From: Liriodendron chinense
Lineage: Eukaryota > Streptophyta > Magnoliopsida > Magnoliales > Magnoliaceae
Assembly (NCBI GenBank): GCA_003013855.2
Contig: ML058459.1
Coordinates: 1,743,050 to 1,807,049, forward strand
DNA: 64,000 nucleotides
Direction: 5' to 3'
A program made the translations under genes and the position numbers. Under the pieces are notes generated by a model that ran no database searches, had not been told where the DNA came from, and was given only the letters and a program-made list of their open reading frames with translations. Below, piece by piece: positions 54,887-64,000 of this stretch (position 1 is the stretch's first letter; the number at the start of each line of letters is the position of its first letter).

Positions 54887-56649
54887 CAAACAAATAGGAA
54901 GATTTAGAGAGAGAGATAGAGAGTCCACATTTTTCAATTTCCACTTTCTCCATCACAACATCATCACAATATAAATGATCTACCCTTTTATAGAAAGACC
55001 TTTTTTTCCCTAAAAGTGCAAGTTGTCCAACTACATGGGATGGGCATTGTACCACAGTCCATTCCAGATTTGAAATTGGAACCCATTGGATTCATAATAC
55101 CACCTGAATTAGCAAATGAATCATGCATCCAACCTCTCAAACTCGACCTGCCCAACCCACCCAATCTTGACCTTTGAATGAGTAGAGTTCGAACCACCCA
55201 CTAATAGACCCAGCCTAACCCAGATCTTACTTGACCCGATCGTCTAAATTGCTATTATACTTTTAGACTTTAGATGGAAGATTTTGTTTTTAAAATGCAA
55301 GACATAAAGGGATTGGTTGAATACTTGTAAAATCGAAGATGTAGACACTTTATATTGTGTTTGGATGGGAGGAAAAATGGTAGAAGTGCTTACAATTTGT
55401 AAAGACTATATTAAAATTCTCACAAATGCGTATATTAAAAAAGTTGTATTTCAATTTACACGTGAAGTCATACACCTTAATGGTTTTTTTTTTCTTCTTT
55501 TGGAAATTTTACGCAAAGTTCCTGCGGAATCAATGTTTTACCGAATGATGCTTCCATGATTAAAAATTACATAAAGATGCGCATTGAGGGAAGAAATTAC
55601 AAAAATGCTCTCATTTTTTTTCCTTCTTTGAGAAGTAGCGATACTCAAGACTCGTGGGGCCCAAGTGGTATGTGCATGACATCCATACATGGTGATGACA
55701 CAAGAAAAATAATTGATCAATCAGATCAGCAAATGGGCTACAATTAAATTGAGATATATTTTAAATTGTGTACATTATTTTCTATGAATTTGGCCCACCT
55801 TATGACTAGACCTATCATATTTTTGTTCGTCTAATGATAATGTTGGTGTGCATCTATTGGATGGGTTGGATATGAGATACATACCACATGTGCCCCCACA
55901 ACTTTCGATTCTCCATTCAAAAAGGCAAAGGAGGGCAGTAATTTAATGTCACCTCTCATAAAGCACCATGGATGCTTGTTTGGTAAAATCCAATTCTTTG
56001 AAGAATTTTATAGTAAAAATCACCCCTTTTTTTCAAATTTATAATAACACTTTCCAATTCTTAACAGCATTTGACCACTACCCAAACATGGAAAATTGTT
56101 TACCTGTTAAACACTTTACTAGTTAGCCAAAATGACATAATAAAGCAGTTTACTTCCAACTCATTACTTGTGAAAGGAGTAAATAAATAGGAAATTAAAA
56201 GCATTCAAATGATCCTTAAATCACAAATAGAGTTTTTTCTTTTCTCTTTTTTTTTTTTCCTTGGGAGGACAAAAAATTCTAGCTCCTATTGCCTTTTATG
56301 CTCACAATCTAAAAATAAAATATACCATTTTTAGAATGAAGTATATATAAGTGTTTTTATTTATTTATTTATTGTTTTATTTTTTTATCATTCCAGAAAA
56401 TTGAACTTTTTTTGTTTTTTACTAACATTATAAAATGAAAGATTTTTCAGGCAACTTCTTTTAATTAACAAAATAGATAAATAAATAACTATATAATCAA
56501 ATCCGAATGGTCCATGTGATACCGCACCCCATGAAACTCCCAATGCCCAACTTTTAGCATGATAAAAAATACTAGTGAGCCATAACGAAGGAAAATAATT
56601 TCCTCCCTTGATTTGCCTCTCCCATATATATATGCACGCACGCTAAATT
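54887..56649. other. no gene seen
   Basis: AT-rich, T-run-rich non-coding sequence, with no motif beyond low-complexity blocks at 56230-56260 and 56350-56390. Confidence 0.5.
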
Positions 56650-57120
56650 CCCATGAGGTCGAGTTGTGTGGGCCCATTGTGATGTGTGATGGGCATACAC
56701 ACCATGCATTCGGTAGGTACCCTATTGGTTATGGGATATCCCAAAAATAGCTGTATTGGCAAGTCAAGTGGGCCATACCAACTAAAAGAATGTAAAATCA
56801 TGCCTACAACATTTAAAAGCACTTGTTGGGGCTATTTGAGTTTCGAATCTGGTTGAAACTTGGTATGACACTTCTTTAAGGGTGGACATGCACAATGGAT
56901 GGGCTGGATTTCTCAACCACATCTTAGTTGATCCTATAAACGACATAAAGTTTTCAATGGGTGGATGTCTACTCTTAACTATTGTTTATAGTGTGGCCCC
57001 CCCAATTCATGAATTGTCCTGAGTTTTACGCCCATGGCCGACCACAGAATAGTGCATCTGACTGATGGTGTGGATGCCTATCACACATAACAGTGGGGCC
57101 CACATAGCTCAACCTCACAA
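56650..57120. mobile_element. foldback element F9
   Basis: 'atgaggtcgagttgtgtggg' on the left pairs with 'cacatagctcaacctcac' on the right, and 'gtgatgtgtgatgggcat' with 'atgcctatcacacataac'. Its core words differ from F1 ('gtcaagtgggccatacc'), but the layout is the same. Confidence 0.72.
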
Positions 57121-57545
57121 GAACTTCCGGTGAAGTAGAGCGCATAGTACTTTTTCCATGCACATGTGCGTGTGTGTCATGAGCCCAAAAATGCAGTATA
57201 TCTATATCTCTAGTAGGACACACCATAACAATCAGTGTTGAATGAACGCCCACCATTAAAAACTTCTTAGGAGCCACCGGAATGTTAATTTTCCATCCAA
57301 CCTGTTCATAAGGTGACAAAGACTTGAATGAAGGGACCACATAAATATCATCTTGATCCAAAATACATTTGGCCCACAAGAAGTTTTTTATGGTTTATCG
57401 CCACTGTTTCCTGTGGTGAGGTCCACCTGAGACTTGGATTTGCTGCATTTTTAGGCTCGTGCCCTAAACTGAGCTAACGAAATAGACCGACGGAGTGGAT
57501 ATAAGACAAATAAATCAACGTGGGCCCCACAGTCTGGAATCCACG
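57121..57545. mobile_element. foldback element F10 (left end degraded)
   Basis: Contains 'catgagcccaaaaatgcag', 'cccaccattaaaaacttctt', 'tgttcataaggtgac', 'ctgtggtgaggtccacctga' and ends 'caacgtgggccccacagtc'. The mirrored left end is mostly lost or altered. It abuts F9. Confidence 0.6.
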
Positions 57546-57613
57546 CACATAAAGGAAAACGGCTGCAGCTGAGAATCGTATGCAGGTGATCGGGTCTTTC
57601 GGTTCGTTTGTGT

Positions 57614-58197
57614 TAGGGCTCTCAATGGGTCGGATCTGGATCGGATCCAGTTGGATCCGGCTCCAAGTCCGTATATCTGTATACGGATTTGGATCGGATT
57701 CGGATCCAACTCGGATCCAAAAGGTGATATCCATATCCAATCCATTTATAAATTGTTAGATCTATTTCCGATCCAAAATCCATATTACCATCGGATTCGG
57801 TTCGGATCTAGGTCCGAATGCACTCCATTACAAATCTAAAAAATATATGACATAAAATATATAATATAATATATTTAATTTAGTAGAAAAATGATCCAAA
57901 TCCCACTATTTACTATGGTATGGTCCAAATGGCCTAAAATAATTTGTAAAACGGATGGCCAGCAAGAATATAACATATACAGTAAGGTGACAATGAGTCG
58001 GATCTTAATCGGATTCGGATCTAACTCGGATATGTTCTTGTGAATCCATATCCACTCCATTTAAGTAATCGGACCTATTTTAAGATCCATATCCGGTCCA
58101 TTTAACTAATCGGACCTATTTTAAGATCCAAATCCGCATTATATGGATTCAGATCGAATCGGATCTCGGATCTGACCCGCTCCCATTGAGAGCCCTA
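57614..58197. mobile_element. hAT-type MITE (584 bp) with perfect 8-bp TSD gtttgtgt
   Basis: The inverted ends are tagggctctcaatgggtcgg and the complement of a right end reading cccattgagagcccta. The octamer gtttgtgt is present on both sides (57606-57613, 58198-58205). Inside are many copies of 'ggatc' and 'atccg' words ('ggatcggattcggatcc'). An 8-bp duplication is characteristic of hAT transposition. No transposase frame. Confidence 0.88.
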
Positions 58198-58290
58198 GTT
58201 TGTGTTACCGAAAGCAAAGAAAAAATGAGATGGGATGGGTGTAAATATCGACTCCCAACGAGGCGAGGCCCAAACGTGCGGAAACGGATT

Positions 58291-58763
58291 GCGTGGTGTG
58301 ACGTCACCAAGTTCTTTGGGCCCCACCATGATGTATTTGTTATATCCACACTGTACATCCATTCCATCATATCATTTTAGAACATGGTCCAAAAAATAAG
58401 GCAGATCCGAATCTCGAGTGGACCATACTGGAGAAAGCAGTGGGGATTGAACGTCTACCATTGAAAACTTCTTGGGGTGACAGAATTTTTGGATAAATAT
58501 GATATATATTTTTTTCTTTTAATCCAGGTCTTTATGACCTCATGAACAGGTTGGATGACAAATAAACATCATGGGCCCTAGGAGGGTTTTAACAGTAGGA
58601 ATCAATGTTTTCACTTCTTTCTGTGGTGTGGTCCATTTAAGGGTTGGATCTGGTTCATTTTTGGACTAAGGACTTAAAAATGATATTTTCAAACAAATGG
58701 ATAGTGTGGATATAACACTTACATCATGCTGGGGCCCACAGAACTTGGTGACGTCAACACACC
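58291..58763. mobile_element. foldback element F12
   Basis: 'ggtgtgacgtcaccaagttc' against the inverted 'gaacttggtgacgtcaacac', with 'gggccccaccatgatgta' against 'tacatcatgctggggccc'. The core is near consensus: 'gaacaggttggatgac', 'aaataaacatcatgggcc', 'ctgtggtgtggtcca'. Confidence 0.82.
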
Positions 58764-58897
58764 ATGGATGTGAGGTTTGAACTGTTCATCCAGTGGAGAA
58801 CATGAATGGGACATGGTTCTAAAGTCAGGTCGAATTCATAATTATTACTGGTCAATAAAAACGGCTATTAAAAGTGGATTGCGTCCTGCCACCAGCC

Positions 58898-59345
58898 GGA
58901 ATCACTCCAGGCAGGGGCATTGTGGGCCCACCAGGATGTATGGGTTTTATCTACGCTGTTCGTCCATTTTTGAGGATCATATGAGCCCAAAAATGAGGCA
59001 GATCCAAGGCTCAAGTGAACTGCAAAATGGGGATTGAACGGCCACCATTAAAACCTCTCGGGCCCCATGGAAGTTTTGGACCAAGCTGACATTTGGTGTG
59101 TCCCTTCCTCCAGTTCTATGTGACCTTATGAACAGGTTGGATGGCAAATAAACATCAAAGTGGGCCCTATAAAGGTTACAATGGTGGGTGTCATACCCTG
59201 TGGTGTGGTCCACTTGAGCCTTGGATCTGCCTCAATTTTTGGGCTTATATCCTAAAATGATATGGAAAAATGGATTAACAACAACGATGAAACCATACAT
59301 CAAGGTTGGCCGCATGGAGCCCCTGCCCAAATAGATTCCCATGTG
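58898..59345. mobile_element. foldback element F13
   Basis: 'ggcaggggcattgtgggccc' pairs with 'catggagcccctgcc'; 'ggaatcact' with 'agattccc'. Core phrases 'gaacaggttggatggcaaat', 'ctgtggtgtggtccacttga' and 'ccttggatctgcctcaat' are close to the family consensus. Confidence 0.78.
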
Positions 59346-59999
59346 CGCGAGGTAGAACGCAATTTGCTGCCGTATAAAAATAAGATAGTTGTCCCGTCCC
59401 AAATAAGAATAAGCTATTCTTTGAGCTTCAGCTTAACTTTATAAAACTATCTCCTGTCAACTAAAAAATCATTGAAAATTCAAACCAGTTGAATGGGGAG
59501 CAACATTGGTGTATCCCGAGAGCAACTGATGGGCCAAATTAGAAGACTAGGGACCTAACCATCCGATCCTAAGCAAATAGACCGGACTGTGGAAACCCTA
59601 GCCATGCATATCTGCGGTAAATTTTCTTTTGATCGACCCAATAAAGAATGAAAATCTGAATGGGTAGAGTCAAAAGGGTCCCCAATACATCCTATAAACA
59701 CTCAACGGACCTGATTAGCCAACACCAAATCTAATAAAGATCAAGTCACAACCACTCATCCAAGCACAGAAACTTTCCATATTATAGCAACTAATGTGTG
59801 AAAAATGATAGAAAAACTCCCTACATCCAAAGACCACTCTCCTTTTTCTCCTAGATAGCATAATGCTAAGGTGTGAAAGATCACATTTTTAAGTTTTGTT
59901 GAGATCGAGGTTAGTCCAGTCGTTCTTGTACAGAAAGTAGCATTGATGTCATAAAAAGTAGACTTCGAGTCAGATGATAACAAGCCAAATAATCTCTGA
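59346..59999. other. no gene seen
   Basis: Non-coding. No recognisable feature. Confidence 0.5.
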
Positions 60000-60640
60000 T
60001 CAAAGTAATGTATGATTCATTGTAAAGGTAGTCAAATGATCTTCTCAATAAGCCTAAGTATGCTCAAATCCGAATTATGATGAAGATCTTGCCCATGTAC
60101 TAAAATTGATCATTTCTGAATTAGCACACTAAGTGGCCAAAACCGCAACAACTTTAGACTCACTTTTGTAAATCAAATAATATCATATTGAAGTAATTTA
60201 GGTCTCATTGAAAAGCTTATCAAATTATCTTTCTAACGAGTCCGACATCCTTGAAAACGGACATGTAATGATGAAAATACATATATTTAGTCAACTTTGT
60301 GATTTGTTGATTTCGCACACCAAGTAGTCGTACTTTTGACATATGAAACGGTATTTGATTAAAGTGATTTCAGTTCCTTTGAAAACCTTGTCAAATTATC
60401 TTTCTAACAAATCCAAGGTCACAAAAAATAGCATGTAACGATAAATATGGGCATTTGGTTAACTTTGCACGTTGTTGATTTCATACATTAAGTGGTCGCA
60501 TATTTAATAAGTTAAATGGTATTCGATTGAAGCGATTTCAGTTCCATTGAAAATCTTTTCAAATTATGTTTCCAAAAAGTGTAAAATTATATAAATAAAA
60601 AAATGGACATGTAACAAATGAGATACAAGTATTTTTTTTT
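60000..60640. repeat. degenerate ~170-bp tandem array, about four units
   Basis: The segment 'gatttcagttccwttgaaaa' recurs at 60366 and 60534 and in altered form at 60194 and about 60006 (spacings 168, 172, 188). Each unit is followed by 'ttatctttctaac', 'ggacatgtaa' and 'acttyg...gttgattt'. Confidence 0.7.
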
Positions 60641-61302
60641 TCCAAAAAGTGTGTAATACATAAAAAGACAAAAAGTTTTTAATATAAATAAAAAAAATAG
60701 GAAAATGATGCCACAACCAGCCATCCAATAGGCAATTGTTTCATAAAAAAAAAAAAATTAATATAAAAGGAAGCCTCAAGTCTTATCACCCCTTTTGGGC
60801 CCATAATCTAAAATCGTCCCTTCAAAGGCTTATTATTAAAAAAAAAAAAAAATTAGCACAACTTATCATTCCTTATGGAGTAAAGCATGCCTATCACCTA
60901 CAACTAGCCCTTGAAGGGCCGACTATTTTTGTCCATATAACATGCTCAGCAGTGAGCCCTCTAGATAACTGTAGGGAGTAACTATAGAGGCTGAAAGAGT
61001 TCTAAGAGTCCTTCTGAGCTTTCGTGATCTCAGAAAAAATTTCAACAATGCTAAAGTGTTGCCCAATTTAGGCGACGTGTATTCCACTAAAGAAGCTACT
61101 AAAGTCAAGAGTAAGGTTGGAATTAGAAATATTTGACAATCCTTTTTAAATAAAATTAATGTTTAGCCTTTCCTTTTTTTACTCCCACATCTCAATTTTA
61201 TGTGCAGTCAATTCCATATATCAGCACCACACACTCACTTTTATTTTTTTTTATGCAATACTCTCTTCAATCTACATTCTCTCTTTTACTTTATTTGTCT
61301 AC
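60641..61302. other. no gene seen
   Basis: A-rich runs (60740, 60840) and non-coding sequence. Confidence 0.5.
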
Positions 61303-61465
61303 TTGAGGTCTTAAACCCAGTGGAGTAAGGCTAGATGCTACTTATTTTCTTTTTGCCTATTGAGGCCTTAAACCCTGCGAAGTAAGGCTAGGTATAATTT
61401 ATTTTCGTCTTTGCCTACATAAAGTCTTAAACTCTGCGAAACACGACTAGATGTAGTAATGTTAA
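61303..61465. repeat. ~60-bp tandem repeat, three units
   Basis: 'cttaaaccc' followed by 'gaagtaaggctagatgta' and 'tttgcctac' occurs three times at about 61310, 61366 and 61426. Confidence 0.75.
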
Positions 61466-62008
61466 ATTTTCATTAAATCCCCAAAAAACCATTACATCCC
61501 ATAAAGTAGAGATCACACGTTGTGCAGGTAGAAAAAGGTGACTAATCCATTTTTTGTCATCGAGGCCCTTACTTTGAATTTACTGTCTCAAATTAACCAT
61601 AGGAGTCATGAATTGAGGAATCTTACGGTTTCCTAACCTTTTGAATGATTCTATATTTTTTAGTTGGCCATAAATTTGATGCTTCATTTAGCCAATAAAA
61701 TGCATTCAAACATCTAAATCAACACAACCTAACTCCACTAACTAAAGAAGAGAAAGTCTAGGAAGTAAGTCATGCATGTTAGTGATTAGATGGTGGTTGA
61801 TCCTTGATGTGTGATAAATATCTCAGGTAGTCACCAATTTCTTGGTATGCATAATGTGTACTTTTAAAAGAAGTGAATTATAACACATCGTAACTTATTG
61901 CAATTGGATACATTTGGATTTTAAGCATTCAACAAGGGCTCTTCTTGTTAAAGTATAGTATGGTATATTTAATAGTCTTCTATACAATCATATCATTGTT
62001 TCTCTTAT

Positions 62009-62013
<5 letters not shown>

Positions 62014-62051
<38 letters not shown>

Positions 62052-62100
62052 TTAACCCTAAACAACCTTAACCCTAGCTTACCATGTTGTTTAGGGTTAA

Positions 62101-62141
<41 letters not shown>
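62014..62141. repeat. long hairpin: (GA)n-stem-loop-stem-(TC)n
   Basis: Left arm 62014-62066: (ga)n then tccttaaccctaaacaac. Right arm 62086-62141: gttgtttagggttaagga then (tc)n. The arms are complementary for over 50 bases around a 19-base loop. The stem includes 'ccctaaac', a plant-telomere-like word. Confidence 0.88.
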
Positions 62142-62148
<7 letters not shown>

Positions 62149-62230
62149 GTGGCACAATCACAATGAAGCACCCACTGCACAACAACCTTCTCTCTCTCAT
62201 CTCCCCTTTCTCGACAACCTTACTCGAATG

Positions 62231-62240
62231 TATAAAAAGG
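62231..62240 (+). promoter_or_regulatory. TATA-like box after the (TC) hairpin
   Basis: tataaaaagg, with CT-rich sequence on both sides, is promoter-like. No gene or LTR can be tied to it in the window. Confidence 0.25.
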
Positions 62241-62241
62241 G

Positions 62242-63639
62242 CACTCCATTCGCATGATAAAAATGCTCTATACCTCTTTCCTCTCCGTGAAATCAATCTC
62301 CATCGATATCCAATACCCTGACAACAGCCTCACTATGCCTAACTTCATAGCTGTTTATTCTCCATCGTACGTGAAGATCCTATGTACCCCTATTCATCAT
62401 CGTTTGGAACCATCCACTTATTAGTATTCATTAGTTTGGTATCTTTATGTTTTATATTTTTTAATATTATGCCATGGATAGTCAATGATTGTGGAGAGTT
62501 GTGGTCTATAAATATCAATACCCTCTTGAGCCATAACTAACACAAATACTTAGGACACATCTTCAAACATCATATTTCAAAATGTACGATCTCTTGTGTT
62601 TAGGGCTGGCTTGGATCGGGATGGAAGGTCTCTCCAACATCAGGAACCAACTTTTTGTCGGTTATGCCTTTGCATTTACCCTACATAGGAGTGTAAGTGT
62701 GTCATGAATATATGATCTTAGTATTGGACCTTTGGATACCTACATTGGAGGATTAAATTCATGTCAATAGTCTAGAGGGACATCAGCTTGGACTATGATA
62801 ATGTGATCAATGACTTGATGTTACATGATAATTAATCCTTAAACTTAAGGACATGTGAGGTTTATGATCTTAATTGAGCGACTTGGCTCACATTACAAGT
62901 TTTTTAGAGGCTATTGAAATTAGGTGATACCGGGTACGTCCATCAGGATTCATTGGTTCTTACCTGTGCTAACATGTAATCTACTAGGTTTACCTAAGGA
63001 CTGGTTATATGGCTAGATCCAATTAGATTACAGACCCATCAAGTGATTTTATAGATGAGCCTGCACTTAAAATATTTTAATTGGTTTTATGAAGATTTTC
63101 AATAGTTAAAATTTTGTTTTAACCATTAAAACTATTTTTATCAAACTTAATGATGACCAAGTGGTTAGATCTGATAATCCACTATTTAATTATCATGAGA
63201 TTTAGATCTATGGTGGATAGTTATGATAGTGGAGGAATTAAATCATTAGCATATACATGTTAAGATGGATCATCAGGCTTTCCTCACAGTTGAGTATTGT
63301 AAGAACTCAATTTTTTTTATGGCCGAGCATGTACATGAGTGTACACACACACGTGTGCGTGCACGCACGCACACTTTTACACAATACTATGAACATGTGG
63401 TCACTAATCCGAACTGATTACGTTTACCCTCATAAGCACTTTAGGTTACTCAATGACCCATTTTAGGATATCCATACATCACCCTTAGATCAATCACCAC
63501 CAAACAAAACGAGACTCTACAATTAAACTTCAAATATTCTTCATCCCTTGATCATATGCCTAGCCCAACCATTGGACCATGTTCACGGTGTGGATTGCCC
63601 GTTGTACGGCACAAGTGGGTCCCAAATAGTAATGTTTTA

Positions 63640-63640
<1 letters not shown>
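62242..63640. other. no gene seen
   Basis: Non-coding. A short alternating (CA)/(GT)-rich patch lies at about 63336-63376 ('acacacacacgtgtgcgtgc'). Confidence 0.5.

Positions 63641-63641
<1 letters not shown>

Positions 63642-63689
<48 letters not shown>
63642..63689. repeat. (AT)n microsatellite
   Basis: About 24 AT units. Confidence 0.95.
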
Positions 63690-63691
<2 letters not shown>

Positions 63692-64000
63692 CATTGAGTT
63701 CGGCTAGCGCTGGTTGACCGAGCGCTTACCAAAACTTGAAAGATCTCCATCTTCTCCATTTTCCTTGCTGGCTCAAATGATCGGATCAGCGCAACCACAA
63801 CGATCCAAATCATTCCTCTTGGCAGAACCCATGATCAAATCCAAATCATCAATTCGACCCAAATTCGTGAGAAATCTACAACTTTAGTTGCCCCTTGATC
63901 AGAAACCCTTGGTGCGGCCCACATGAAACTGAGATCTACATGCTTTTCAGCTGTTAACCAATCTAGACTTAGCAAATCTAATGGATGGCATGGATTGTCC
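63690..64000. other. no gene seen
   Basis: Non-coding tail, no feature recognised. Confidence 0.5.

Noticed and set aside
60000..60640. Centromeric satellite
   Set aside because: Only about four diverged units; period alone is not enough.
62231..62600. Promoter and first exon of a host gene
   Set aside because: A TATA-like word and a CT-rich stretch are present, but no open frame with a sensible start or splice pattern follows.

Overview
The window looks like nuclear DNA of a flowering plant and is almost entirely repeat-derived. The evidence is plant-type Ty3/gypsy and Ty1/copia retrotransposons with tRNA-type primer sites, solo LTRs, MITEs, a tRNA-derived SINE candidate and many microsatellites. 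I found no intact host gene, tRNA or rRNA. One family of 400-560 bp palindromic elements opens with 'gggccccaccatgatgta' and a 'tatccacgccgtccatcc'-like phrase. From memory, such phrases are common in magnoliid genomes, so a magnoliid is my guess; a database search would be needed to confirm it.

Layout. 0-9.8 kb: two decayed minus-strand Ty3/gypsy elements (tRNA-Met-type primer site where visible), with two solo LTRs inserted in the second. 9.8-12.4 kb: non-coding DNA with a degenerate tandem array and a foldback element. 12.8-17.1 kb: a pair of ~1.65 kb direct repeats that look like LTRs around a ~0.9 kb non-coding core. 17.1-23.6 kb: a minus-strand non-autonomous Athila-like element (gag-related plus acidic reading frames, no pol), interrupted by a solo LTR with a perfect 5-bp duplication. 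23.6-25.7 kb: a decayed plus-strand copia element. 25.9-36.7 kb: a plus-strand Athila-like element whose two LTRs belong to different subfamilies, with gag, protease, RT, RNase H and integrase all recognisable and all broken. 36.7-46.0 kb: a minus-strand Ty3/gypsy element with both LTRs (the left one truncated), carrying two nested solo LTRs with perfect target-site duplications (ctcct and cactt). 46.0-47.5 kb: a small copia-like element with a Tourist-type MITE inside it.

48.0-59.4 kb is a dense field of foldback elements (nine copies), together with a SINE candidate, a 114-bp tandem repeat, a TRIM-like element and an hAT-type MITE with a perfect 8-bp duplication. 59.4-64 kb is non-coding, with small tandem arrays, a long (GA)/(TC)-flanked hairpin and an (AT)n run.

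No genes cooperate here in the usual sense. What can be read is the history: old elements, later solo-LTR insertions in them, and stop codons or lost catalytic residues that often look like C-to-T decay. The most unusual pattern is that several unrelated LTR families carry, just upstream of the TATA box, arrays of short degenerate GC-rich phrases that differ between families but occupy the same place. All coordinates and identity judgements come from reading by eye; domain boundaries without exact ends are good to roughly 50 bases.
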